Assembly: GCA_031363055.1 (NCBI GenBank)
Contig: JANLTP010000127.1
Span: 124,001-188,000, forward strand
Source: JANLTP01 sp031363055
Lineage (GTDB): Bacteria; Pseudomonadota; Gammaproteobacteria; Burkholderiales; Burkholderiaceae_E
Length of the DNA: 64,000 nt
Direction: 5' to 3'
The notes under the pieces: model-generated
The model's database searches: none
Told to the model about the DNA's origin: nothing
Seen by the model: the letters and a program-made list of their open reading frames with translations, nothing else
Position numbers and translations under genes: made by a program
In this document: in pieces, positions 27,429 to 35,075 of the stretch
Layout: each line of letters starts with the position of its first letter
Numbering within the stretch: position 1 is the stretch's first letter

Positions 27429-27584
27429 TTAACTACGGCCCGCCTGAGATAGGGTCGATTGCGCACTCGAGTTTTGTCCCGCAGCAGCAGATTGATCTTT
27501 TGCGGCACCAGGACACGCCACGGCGGCACCAGCGATCAACAAAGTGACCAAACCGGCGACCAGCTTCGATAAGCGATCAGACAT
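27429..27584 (-). CDS. Small exported peptide (51 aa)
   Basis: Encodes 51 residues beginning MSDRLSKLVAGLVTLLIAG, then AAVACPGAAKD and a Gln/Ser/Ala-rich tail ending in QAGRS. It has a clear signal peptide (Lys/Arg N-region, Leu/Val/Ala-rich core) with AVA before a Cys, so cleavage by signal peptidase I, or lipidation of that Cys, is expected. The ribosome-binding site AGGAGGTGATC is complementary to the whole 3' tail of 16S rRNA, which is rare and suggests strong translation. A strong terminator follows. Upstream is a weak promoter-like CTGGCA-N16-GATAAT. Unknown function. Confidence 0.7.
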   Translation of the reverse strand: MSDRLSKLVAGLVTLLIAGAAVACPGAAKDQSAAAGQNSSAQSTLSQAGRS

Positions 27585-27710
27585 ATGATCACCTCCTCTC
27601 TCAGAAACACGGGGAATTCCGCGACTATAAGATTATCAGGCCGCGCGGCTCATTGCCAGCTTAGCCCCGATATTCGGCGCGGATCCTGGCCGAGAATCAT
27701 TACCCTGGTG

Positions 27711-27749
27711 CATGGCCCGGATTCATAGCGCGGATACATAGCCCTGATT
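27711..27749. repeat. Three 13-base tandem units at the 3' end of metW
   Basis: CATGGCCCGGATT (27711-27723), CATAGCGCGGATA (27724-27736) and CATAGCCCTGATT (27737-27749) stand head to tail. The last base of the third unit starts the metW stop codon. The units have drifted by 2-4 bases. A pattern like the other short tandem duplications in this window. Confidence 0.75.
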
Positions 27750-28336
27750 CAGTGCCGACTGCGGAACCGATAGATCCCTTGCGTAGCTCGCAAACCCGGC
27801 AAGCCGTGCACCGGCCGACCGTCGGCCAGGAACGCACGCGCCGCAATGCTCATGTCGAGGCGACCCAGGAACTGCTCAAAATCGGCCAGCGTCGCCATAT
27901 GCAGGTTGGGGGTATCGAACCATTGGTAGGGCAATTCACGCGAGACGGGCATGTGCCCCCGCAGGATGGCCAGCGCATGTTTCCAATGCCCGAAGTTCGG
28001 CAGCGACACAATGCCTTCGGCGCCGACCTCGCTCATTTCGCGCAGTACCTGCTCGGTCTCGTGGGTTGCCTGAATGGCCATGGACAACACCACCACGTCA
28101 AACTGGGCGGCCCGAAACATGCCCAGACCGCCCTCGATGTCTTGCTGAATCACGTTCACGCCACCGCGCAGCGCCGTCAGCACTTCCTTGCCATCGATTT
28201 CGACGCCGTAACCGTGGCACTGCTTTTCCCGCTGCAGGTAGGACAGCAAGGCACCATCGCCGCAGCCCAGGTCGAGCACACTGGCACCGGGCTTGATCCA
28301 GTCCGCAATGATCTGCAAATCCGGGCGCAGCTTCAT
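27749..28336 (-). CDS. metW: Methionine biosynthesis protein MetW
   Basis: A 195-residue SAM-methyltransferase-fold protein. Motif I is VLDLGCGDGALLSYL at residues 19-33, and the FDVVVLSMAIQATHE and NFGHWKHALAILRGHMPV segments are typical of MetW. It works with MetX in homoserine acylation in many proteobacteria. It overlaps metX by an ATGA (28333-28336), so the two are co-translated. Confidence 0.95.
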   Translation of the reverse strand: MKLRPDLQIIADWIKPGASVLDLGCGDGALLSYLQREKQCHGYGVEIDGKEVLTALRGGVNVIQQDIEGGLGMFRAAQFDVVVLSMAIQATHETEQVLREMSEVGAEGIVSLPNFGHWKHALAILRGHMPVSRELPYQWFDTPNLHMATLADFEQFLGRLDMSIAARAFLADGRPVHGLPGLRATQGIYRFRSRH

Positions 28337-29463
28337 GCGGTCTCTCCAGCAACGCGTTCGAAATAAGCGCGCACCAGCGCGTGGTACTGCACGTCATCGA
28401 GCAAAAACGCGTCATGGCCATGCGGTGCGTCGATCTCGGCATAGGTGACTGCGCGCTTGTTGTTGAGCAAGGCCTGCACGATCTCGCGACTGCGCTCGGG
28501 CGTGAATCGCCAATCGGTGGTGAACGAGGCGATGAAGAATTGCGCCCGGGCGGGTTGCAGGGCGGCGGTCAAATCACCACCGTGCGCGCGCGCCGGATCA
28601 AAATAATCGAGCGCGCGGGTGATCAGCAAATAGGTGTTGGCATCGAAGTAGGTCGAGAATTTTTCGGCTTGATGCCGCAAGTACGATTCGATCTCGAACT
28701 CGACATCGAAGGTGAAGCGATAGTCTTCACCGATACTTCGACCGCGCAGGCTTCGGCCAAACCGTTCGGCCATGACATCGTCTGACAGATAGGTAATGTG
28801 GCCGATCATTCGTGCCACTTGCAACCCGCGTTTCGGCACGACCGCATGATCATAGAACCGACCCTCATGGAAGTCCGGGTCGGTGATGATCGCACGCCGG
28901 GCAACCTCGTTGAACGCGATGTTCTGGGCAGATAATTTCGGCGTCGAGGCGATGGCCACACAATGGCCGATGCGCTCGGGGAACAGGTAACTCCAGGCCA
29001 GCGCCTGCATTCCACCCAGGCTACCGCCCATGACGGCCGCAAACCGCGCAATGCCCAGCCGGTCGGCCAGCAAGGCCTGGGTTTGTACCCAATCATCGAC
29101 CGTCAACACCGGAAATGAGGGTCCGTAAACAGCGCCGGTATCGGGATTGATGGACATCGGTCCGGTCGAGCCGAAACAACTGCCCAGATTGTTGACGCCG
29201 ACCACATAGAACAACGCTGTATCGACCGGCTTGCCCGGTCCGACCATGTTATCCCACCAACCGAGTTCGTCCGGCGTCTCGGCGTAACGACCGGCGACAT
29301 GATGCGATGCGTTCAACGCATGGCAGATCAATACGGCATTACTGCGCGTTGCGTTCAGTTTGCCATAGGTTTCAAAGACCAATTCATAGTCGCGAATCGA
29401 GGAGCCACTTTGCAACGCCAGCGGCTCTTCAAAACGCATGCGTTGCGGCACGACGGTAGCCAT
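28333..29463 (-). CDS. metX: Homoserine O-acyltransferase MetX
   Basis: Alpha/beta-hydrolase-fold enzyme that acylates homoserine for methionine synthesis. ALNASHHVAGRY and GPSFPVLTVDDWV precede the nucleophile elbow MGGSLGGMQALAW; the catalytic Asp and His lie in the C-terminal region (GHDAFLLDD holds the His). The ATG at 29463 (MATVVPQRMRF) gives 376 residues and fits the family. An in-frame ATG at 29553 lies inside the leader hairpin and is not believed. Whether the acyl donor is acetyl- or succinyl-CoA cannot be read with certainty; proteobacterial MetX with MetW often uses succinyl-CoA. Coupled to metW. Confidence 0.95.
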   Translation of the reverse strand: MATVVPQRMRFEEPLALQSGSSIRDYELVFETYGKLNATRSNAVLICHALNASHHVAGRYAETPDELGWWDNMVGPGKPVDTALFYVVGVNNLGSCFGSTGPMSINPDTGAVYGPSFPVLTVDDWVQTQALLADRLGIARFAAVMGGSLGGMQALAWSYLFPERIGHCVAIASTPKLSAQNIAFNEVARRAIITDPDFHEGRFYDHAVVPKRGLQVARMIGHITYLSDDVMAERFGRSLRGRSIGEDYRFTFDVEFEIESYLRHQAEKFSTYFDANTYLLITRALDYFDPARAHGGDLTAALQPARAQFFIASFTTDWRFTPERSREIVQALLNNKRAVTYAEIDAPHGHDAFLLDDVQYHALVRAYFERVAGETA

Positions 29464-29518
29464 CGTCAACAACCGCACACCTGACACAAAATCCACGACA
29501 TATCGATCTACCCGAACG

Positions 29519-29674
29519 AAAAAACAAAGCCCGACCAGCTTAGGGATGCGCATCCCAAGTACGGCTGTCGGGCGCTTTAACGTTCGCCGCTTTAGCCGTA
29601 CTTGTAACGCGCCCGCAAGCTGGATCTCAAATCGGCGCAGATGGCAAGGTACCGAAGCCGTTGCAGGCTGTCAA
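29519..29674 (-). promoter_or_regulatory. metX promoter and attenuator-like leader
   Basis: On the minus strand TTGACA (29674-29669) and TACCTT (29651-29646) are 17 bases apart, giving a leader of about 170 bases before metX. Within it AAGTACGGCT (29603-29594) pairs perfectly with AGCCGTACTT (29566-29557). The base next to it starts GCCCGAC (29573-29567), which pairs with GTCGGGC (29535-29529) followed by TTTG and six T (29524-29519), an intrinsic terminator. The palindrome GGGATGCGCATCCC (29556-29543) sits in the terminator loop. The two long stems cannot both form without a pseudoknot, the logic of an attenuator or riboswitch expression platform. Confidence 0.6.
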
Positions 29675-30180
29675 TAGCTGCCGATGTAGTCCTTTTTGCC
29701 GACCTCAACGCCATTGCTGCGAAGGATCGCGTAGGCCGTCGTGACGTGGAAAAAAAACTGCGGCAAGCCGTAGTTGAGCAGGTAAGACTGCCCGCTGAAG
29801 CGCTTTTCCTTCGGGTTGCCGGCCTGTGTGACGATCTCGCGTCCAGCGTTGCCTTCAAACTGTTGCGCCGTCAATCCATTGACAAAGGCCAGGGTTTTAG
29901 CGATGCGCGCCTGCAGATCCTGGAACGTCGCTTCATTGTCTTCGTACGCAGGTACAGCGACGCCCGCCAGCCGCGCCGACACACTTTTGGCAAAATCGCA
30001 GGCCACTTGAACCTGGCGCAACAGCGGGAACATATCCGGAAACAGGCGGGCTGACAGCAAGGCATCAGGTTGGATTTGGCGGGCAATTGCATGGGCTTCG
30101 CTTTTGTTCAAAACATCGTTCAGACCACCGAGCATCTGATTGAAAACCGTTGAAGAAGTGCTGTGCAAGCTCAAGCTCAT
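29671..30180 (-). CDS. DUF1993 domain protein
   Basis: A 169-residue protein from the ATG at 30180 (MSLSLHSTSSTVFNQMLGGL). The frame extends upstream but that part lacks family similarity. The body has the DUF1993 features: ARLFPDMFPLLRQVQVACDFAK, FQDLQARIAKTLAFVNGL and FFFHVTTAYAILRSNGVEVGKKDY. These are DinB-like four-helix bundles without known activity. It lies upstream of metX in the same direction but a promoter and terminator-like leader separate them. Confidence 0.88.
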   Translation of the reverse strand: MSLSLHSTSSTVFNQMLGGLNDVLNKSEAHAIARQIQPDALLSARLFPDMFPLLRQVQVACDFAKSVSARLAGVAVPAYEDNEATFQDLQARIAKTLAFVNGLTAQQFEGNAGREIVTQAGNPKEKRFSGQSYLLNYGLPQFFFHVTTAYAILRSNGVEVGKKDYIGSY

Positions 30181-30287
30181 GAGTGTTATCCGTGTTTGGC
30201 AGGAGGAAGTTTTTTTGGCAGGAACGCCGGGCAAGTTTTGCATTAGAACACCCGCAGCCATTGCGACGGCGCAGCGATCACGAGATT

Positions 30288-30319
30288 GAGGCACACTATC
30301 GATGAGGCACGCTATCGAG
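30288..30319. repeat. 16-base tandem duplication
   Basis: GAGGCACACTATCGAT (30288-30303) followed immediately by GAGGCACGCTATCGAG (30304-30319), two mismatches. It sits between the divergent DUF1993 and crotonase genes, 68 bases before the crotonase ATG, where it could affect promoter spacing. Confidence 0.75.
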
Positions 30320-30386
30320 GTCAGTTCGGGCCAAGTTACTTGCCCGCCCGATTCGTGTTGAACCGCATTCACCCTTTGGAGTCATC

Positions 30387-31271
30387 ATGCCCTTGTCACA
30401 ACTCGCTACCGTGATGTACGAAGTCGCCGATGGCATCGCCACCGTGACCTTGAATCGCCCGGAAAAAATGAACGCGTTCACCACCCAAATGCGTGATGAG
30501 TTGATTGCGGTTTTTGATGAGACCGATCGTGACGATTCGGTGCGCGTCGTTATCGTGACCGGCGCCGGCAAGGCGTTCTGTGCGGGTGCCGATTTATCGA
30601 GCGGCGGCAATACCTTTAACTATGCAGCACAGAAAGACTCGGCCCGCGAAGAGCGAAAGGTCGGCGAGGTCTATCGTGATGGCGGCGGGCTGACGACCTT
30701 GCGGATTTTTAAAAGTCTGAAGCCGGTCATCGCTGCGATCAATGGCGCAGCGGTGGGCATTGGCGTCACCATGCAATTGCCCATGGACATTCGAATGGCC
30801 TCTACCCAGGCCCGCTTCGGGTTTGTGTTCGCCCGTCGCGGCATTGTCCCCGAAGCCGCCTCGACCTGGTTTCTGTCACGGTTGGTCGGTATGCAAACGG
30901 CGCTCGAATGGTGCTACACCGGCCGCGTCTTCAATGCACAAGAGGCCTTGAAGCATGGCTTGGTTCGATCGTTGCACGAACCCGATGAACTGTTGCCGGC
31001 AGCGCGCGCCCTGGCGCGCGAAATTGCCGATAACACCGCGCCGGTTTCGATCGCCCTGACCCGGCAAATGCTTTGGCGTATGGCGGGCGCCGAACATCCG
31101 ATGATGGCGCATCGCGTCGACAGCCGGGCCATCCAGGCGCGCGGTCGTGCCGCCGATGCCAAGGAGGGCGTGTCATCGTTTCTGGAAAAGCGCACCCCGG
31201 TGTACTCGAACAAGGTCTCAACCGACATGCCGGAGTTTTTCCCATGGTGGCAAGAGCCGCCGTTTGAGTGA
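30387..31271 (+). CDS. Crotonase/enoyl-CoA hydratase family protein
   Basis: A 294-residue crotonase-fold protein. AFCAGADLSSGG at residues 63-74 is the first oxyanion-hole segment and INGAAVGIGVTMQLPMDIRMAS the second. FARRGIVPEAASTWFLSRLVG keeps a Glu in the helix characteristic of a large, poorly defined subgroup often annotated as enoyl-CoA hydratase. SD TTTGGAG lies 7 bases before the ATG. It is divergent from DUF1993. Substrate unknown. Confidence 0.9.
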   Translation: MPLSQLATVMYEVADGIATVTLNRPEKMNAFTTQMRDELIAVFDETDRDDSVRVVIVTGAGKAFCAGADLSSGGNTFNYAAQKDSAREERKVGEVYRDGGGLTTLRIFKSLKPVIAAINGAAVGIGVTMQLPMDIRMASTQARFGFVFARRGIVPEAASTWFLSRLVGMQTALEWCYTGRVFNAQEALKHGLVRSLHEPDELLPAARALAREIADNTAPVSIALTRQMLWRMAGAEHPMMAHRVDSRAIQARGRAADAKEGVSSFLEKRTPVYSNKVSTDMPEFFPWWQEPPFE

Positions 31272-31378
31272 GCTGCGATCGGTGACATTGCGCACATTTT
31301 TTGGGGTAATGGAGTCAGCTTGCGTGACGATTTTCGCAGCGCCGAGGTTCGTGTCCGGTGAGAATGAGTCATTACCTC

Positions 31379-31630
31379 ATGACAAAGACAGCGATGATGA
31401 CTTCGCGTTTTCTGAGGCGTCTGGACGATAAGGAGCTCGACTCCTGGATCCGCGCCCAAAGCAGTGACTCCTGGTCGCACAGTCGCGGACTTCGCGAATT
31501 TCACCGTCGCCAGGAGGCTTGCCATCGAGAACATGACCTGCTGACCATTCGAGTCAGCGTATTTATTACATTGGTTCTGGCCGGCGGTGCCTTCGGCGCG
31601 GTCTACGCCTCGGGGGCGTTGATTCGGTAA
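31379..31630 (+). CDS. Small single-pass membrane protein
   Basis: About 83 residues from the ATG at 31379; in-frame ATGs at 31358, 31364 and 31391 are alternatives. The N-terminal half is charged (FLRRLDDKELDSWIRAQ, REFHRRQEACHREHD) and the C-terminus is one transmembrane helix (IRVSVFITLVLAGGAFGAVY). Likely a tail-anchored inner-membrane protein. Its coding status rests on the amphipathic/TM pattern and an open frame; no family is recognised. Confidence 0.55.
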   Translation: MTKTAMMTSRFLRRLDDKELDSWIRAQSSDSWSHSRGLREFHRRQEACHREHDLLTIRVSVFITLVLAGGAFGAVYASGALIR

Positions 31631-31641
31631 GGTTGATGTGC

Positions 31642-33369
31642 TCAGGAGCTGGCCGGCGCCTCATCGCGCAGTCGCAGCATGGCTGCCTCGATTCTCTCGG
31701 GCTCGTCCAATGTCAGCAAGCGGTTGACGCGCGGCGCGAGATCGGCCACGTTCGCCAACAACACTTCGCGCTTGACGCGTAACAGACTGCCGGCCTGCAT
31801 CGAGAACTCGGTCAGACCCATGCCGAGCAGCAGTCGTGCGGCCAGCCAGTCACCGGCCATCTCGCCGCAAATGGCGACCGGTTTGCCCGCTTTGCGGCCG
31901 GCCCGAATCGTCATCGAGATCAGTTGCAGTACGGCCGGATGAAACGGGTCATAAAGCGTCGCGACTTCATGATCAACGCGGTCGACCGCCAGCGTGTACT
32001 GAATCAGATCGTTGGTGCCGATTGACACAAAATCCAGATGCCGTAGAAACATTCCGACCGTCAGGGCGGCGGCCGGGATTTCGACCATCCCGCCCACCGG
32101 CGTCGCATCATTGAATTTCTGATGACGATCGTTCAGTTGCTGCTTGGCTTGATTGATCAATCGCAGGGTCTGGCGGATTTCATGACTGTGCGCCAGCATC
32201 GGCACCAGAATCCGCAAGTTGCCAAACGACGACGCCCGCAACAGCGCTCGCAATTGCGTCAGAAACATGTCGGGTTGAGTCAGACAAAACCGGATCGCGC
32301 GCAAGCCCAACGCCGGATTGGGTCCGACCACCGCCGAGTCGTTATCGAGCGCCTTGTCGGCGCCGACATCGAGCGTACGAATGGTCACCGGCTTGCCCTT
32401 CATGCCGACCAGCGCCTGGCGGTAGGCCTCGAACTGTTCATCTTCGTCGGGCAATTCCTTGCGATTCAGAAAAAGGAATTCCGAACGAAACAGACCGACG
32501 CCGTCAGCACCGGACTCGAGTGCGGCCACCGTCTCGTCCGGGCGTTCAATGTTGGCTTGCAGGGCAATCTCGAGCCCGTCGAGCGTGTGCGCTGGAATGT
32601 GAATCAGACGCTTGAGCTTGTCGCGCTCGAGCTGCGAGCTGGCCTGCCGATAACGAAACTCGGACAGCACGGCTTCATCGGGTGCCACAATCAAGAGGCC
32701 CGCTTCGCCGTCGAGAATCAGCCAGTCTTCGTCACGAATCAAGGAGCTCGCGGTATTCAGACCGACCACCGACGGTACATTCATGCTGCGCGCGAGAATG
32801 GCGCTGTGCGAGGTCACGCCGCCCAGGTCAATGGCAAATCCGAGCGCCTGTTTGAGCGATAACATGTCGGAGGGCGCCAGGTCGTGCGCGACGATGATTG
32901 CCGGTTCGGCATAACGCATCTGTTTCGGCTCGGAGCCCGATAACACACGCAAGACCCGATCCGAGACCTGTTGTACGTCGCGGCCGCGTTCGCGCAGGTA
33001 TTCGTCCTCGAAGTCTTCAAACTGTTCGGACATGCGGTTGGCCTGCATGGCAAACGACCACTCGGCATTCCAGCCTTGATCGTGAATCATGCGACGCGCT
33101 TCTTCGGCAAGGGCTGGGTCGTCGAGCATCATCAGATGGACGTCGAGCAAGGCGCGTGCTTCGGGCGGCGCCGTGCCCGGCAGATGCGCTGACAAAAGTT
33201 TGAGCTCGTTGCGAACGGTGCTCAGTGCCAGGTCGAGGCGTTGAACTTCGCTTTCGAGCTGATCAACCGAGATGCGGTAGCGCGACACATCGGCCTGATC
33301 GGCCTCGAGTACATGGGCACGACCGATGACAATACCGCCACCGATCGCCACGCCATGAACGCTGAACAT
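31642..33369 (-). CDS. ptsI: Phosphoenolpyruvate-protein phosphotransferase (Enzyme I)
   Basis: Transfers phosphate from PEP to HPr. In 575 residues it has the N-terminal HPr-binding domain, the swivelling His domain with GGVTSHSAILAR (phosphorylated His), and a C-terminal PEP-binding barrel with GVGLFRSEFLFL and CGEMAGD (catalytic Cys). SD GGAGAG precedes the ATG, and the start overlaps the HPr stop by one base (TGATG). No sugar-specific EIIB/EIIC lies nearby, so it belongs to a regulatory PTS. Confidence 0.96.
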   Translation of the reverse strand: MFSVHGVAIGGGIVIGRAHVLEADQADVSRYRISVDQLESEVQRLDLALSTVRNELKLLSAHLPGTAPPEARALLDVHLMMLDDPALAEEARRMIHDQGWNAEWSFAMQANRMSEQFEDFEDEYLRERGRDVQQVSDRVLRVLSGSEPKQMRYAEPAIIVAHDLAPSDMLSLKQALGFAIDLGGVTSHSAILARSMNVPSVVGLNTASSLIRDEDWLILDGEAGLLIVAPDEAVLSEFRYRQASSQLERDKLKRLIHIPAHTLDGLEIALQANIERPDETVAALESGADGVGLFRSEFLFLNRKELPDEDEQFEAYRQALVGMKGKPVTIRTLDVGADKALDNDSAVVGPNPALGLRAIRFCLTQPDMFLTQLRALLRASSFGNLRILVPMLAHSHEIRQTLRLINQAKQQLNDRHQKFNDATPVGGMVEIPAAALTVGMFLRHLDFVSIGTNDLIQYTLAVDRVDHEVATLYDPFHPAVLQLISMTIRAGRKAGKPVAICGEMAGDWLAARLLLGMGLTEFSMQAGSLLRVKREVLLANVADLAPRVNRLLTLDEPERIEAAMLRLRDEAPASS

Positions 33370-33641
33370 CAGAGCTCTCCGAAGCCATCAGCAATCAGGT
33401 TCACCAGCGCAGCAACGGCTTCCGGTGCATCGTCACCGTCGGCCTGGATATTCAGTTTCGCGCCTTTGGCGGCGGCCAACATCATGACACCCATGATGCT
33501 CTTGGCATTGACCTTGCGCGTGCCCTTCGAGAGCCACACTTCGGACTTGAAGCGGGTGGCCACCTGGGTCAGCTTCGCCGACGGCCGGGCATGAACGCCC
33601 AAGGGATTGATGATCTCAACTTCCTGGCTATGTGTGCTCAT
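33369..33641 (-). CDS. ptsH: Phosphocarrier protein HPr
   Basis: A 90-residue HPr. NPLGVHARPSAKL has the phosphorylatable His, and KSIMGVMMLAAAKG has the Ser that HPr kinase can modify in species that possess it. The ATG overlaps the EIIA stop (ATGA) and its own stop overlaps ptsI, so EIIA-HPr-EI are tightly coupled. Confidence 0.96.
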   Translation of the reverse strand: MSTHSQEVEIINPLGVHARPSAKLTQVATRFKSEVWLSKGTRKVNAKSIMGVMMLAAAKGAKLNIQADGDDAPEAVAALVNLIADGFGEL

Positions 33642-34063
33642 TTATCGATACTTATTGATTGTTGCGCGCTTTCGGAATCGCGCTCGACTTCGAAGATCGC
33701 CTGCCGGCCGCTCTGGACCAGGGTTGAAATGACTTCATCCAGCGGACTACGACGATTGTTCAAGGCCTTGACCAACAGGGGTAAATTGACACCGGCAATC
33801 ACTGAAATACGATGCGGGTCTGCCAAGGACTTCGCGATCCGCGACGGTGTTGCGCCGAACAAATCGGTAAAGACGATGACGCCACTACCGTCATTGATTC
33901 GCAGCAATAACTCTCGGGCCGACTTGCAGGCCAATTCCGGGTCCTCATCGGGAATGACATCGAGGGCAGCCAGTTGCACCGGCAGGCTACCGTAGATGTG
34001 CCGGGTACAACGAATCAGTGCCGTCCCAAGCGGTTCGTGGGAGACCACCAATACACCGATCAT
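33638..34063 (-). CDS. PTS EIIA component, mannose (Man) family
   Basis: A 141-residue EIIA-Man-fold protein. The phosphorylated His is in VSHEPLG near residue 9, and FTDLFGATPSRIA is the second conserved loop. In betaproteobacteria this lone EIIA with HPr and EI but no transporter is a regulatory relay. It sits 47 bases after gshB in the same direction, so it probably shares a transcript with the glutathione genes. Confidence 0.92.
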   Translation of the reverse strand: MIGVLVVSHEPLGTALIRCTRHIYGSLPVQLAALDVIPDEDPELACKSARELLLRINDGSGVIVFTDLFGATPSRIAKSLADPHRISVIAGVNLPLLVKALNNRRSPLDEVISTLVQSGRQAIFEVERDSESAQQSISIDK

Positions 34064-34110
34064 GATTTAAAAGAGCTCATAGACGTCGCGTAACCGGGAA
34101 GGTGTCGGAG

Positions 34111-35070
34111 TCAAGACTGGGCGCGCGGCTCAGCGACGGCCTGTTCCAGCGAATCGATGAACATCGCCGCCACATCGAATCCGGTTTGCTGCATGATTTC
34201 CTGAAAACAGGTCGGGCTGGTGACATTGATTTCGGTCAGGCAACTGCCAATGATATCCAGACCGACCAGCAACAGACCGCGGCGGTACAGAATGGGCGCC
34301 AGAAACTCACCGATCTCACGATCGCGTTCGCTGATCAGTTGCGCTCGCCCGGTACCGCCTGCGGCCAGATTGCCGCGCGACTCGCCGGCCTTGGGAATAC
34401 GCGCCAGACAGAACCGCACAACTTTACCGCCGATCAACAATACCCGTTTGTCGCCGTCCTTGATTTCAGGCAAATAGCGCTGCGCCATTACACTTTGCGC
34501 GCCATCACGATTCATGGTTTCGATGATGACCGAAAGATTCGAGTCACCTTGATTGGCGCGGAAGATCGAGGTGCCGCCCATGCCGTCGAGCAACTTGAAA
34601 ATCGCCTGGCCATGTTCGGCGACAAACGCACGCAGATCGCTGGCACTGCGGGTCACCAGGGTGGGCGCCGTCAGTTGCGGGAACTCGGTGATCGACAGCT
34701 TCTCGTTGTGATCGCGGATGGCGCGCGGATCATTGAATACCCGCACACCCTGCGCCTGGGCGCGTTCAAGCAAATAAGTCGAGTAGACGTACTCCATGTC
34801 GAACGGCGGGTCTTTGCGCATCAACACGGCATTGAATTGGCGCAGCGGTACCACGGCTTCTTCATCAAGCCGATACCAGTTAATGGCGTCAGTGGTCAGA
34901 TGCAGGCGGCGAATCGTCGCCTGCGTGGTGGCATCACGTACGGCCAGCTCATGTTGCTCACAGACATGGATTTCATGGCCGCGCCGAATCGCCTCAACCA
35001 TCATGGCGTAGGTCGAGTCCTTGTAGGTCTTGATACCGGACAATGGGTCCAGCACGATGGCAATTCGCAT
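34111..35070 (-). CDS. gshB: Glutathione synthetase
   Basis: ATP-grasp ligase joining gamma-glutamylcysteine and glycine. The 319 residues match the family; N-terminal DPLSGIKTYKDSTYAMM, then FKLLDGMGGTSIFR (grasp loop), KVLLIGG-like KDGDKRVLLIGGKVVRF, NLAAGG and the metal site LLLVGLDIIGSCLTEINVTSPT. Five bases separate it from gshA, so they are co-transcribed. Supplies cytosolic glutathione. Confidence 0.97.
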   Translation of the reverse strand: MRIAIVLDPLSGIKTYKDSTYAMMVEAIRRGHEIHVCEQHELAVRDATTQATIRRLHLTTDAINWYRLDEEAVVPLRQFNAVLMRKDPPFDMEYVYSTYLLERAQAQGVRVFNDPRAIRDHNEKLSITEFPQLTAPTLVTRSASDLRAFVAEHGQAIFKLLDGMGGTSIFRANQGDSNLSVIIETMNRDGAQSVMAQRYLPEIKDGDKRVLLIGGKVVRFCLARIPKAGESRGNLAAGGTGRAQLISERDREIGEFLAPILYRRGLLLVGLDIIGSCLTEINVTSPTCFQEIMQQTGFDVAAMFIDSLEQAVAEPRAQS

Positions 35071-35075
35071 TGATG

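Noticed and set aside
29464..29553. Extra 30 residues at the start of metX
   Set aside because: The upstream ATG lies inside the leader palindrome, and the added residues do not resemble MetX. ATG 29463 fits the family.
34102..35073. Long plus-strand open frame opposite gshB (323 codons)
   Set aside because: An antisense frame of a conserved gene in G+C-rich DNA; no domain, start signal or homology.
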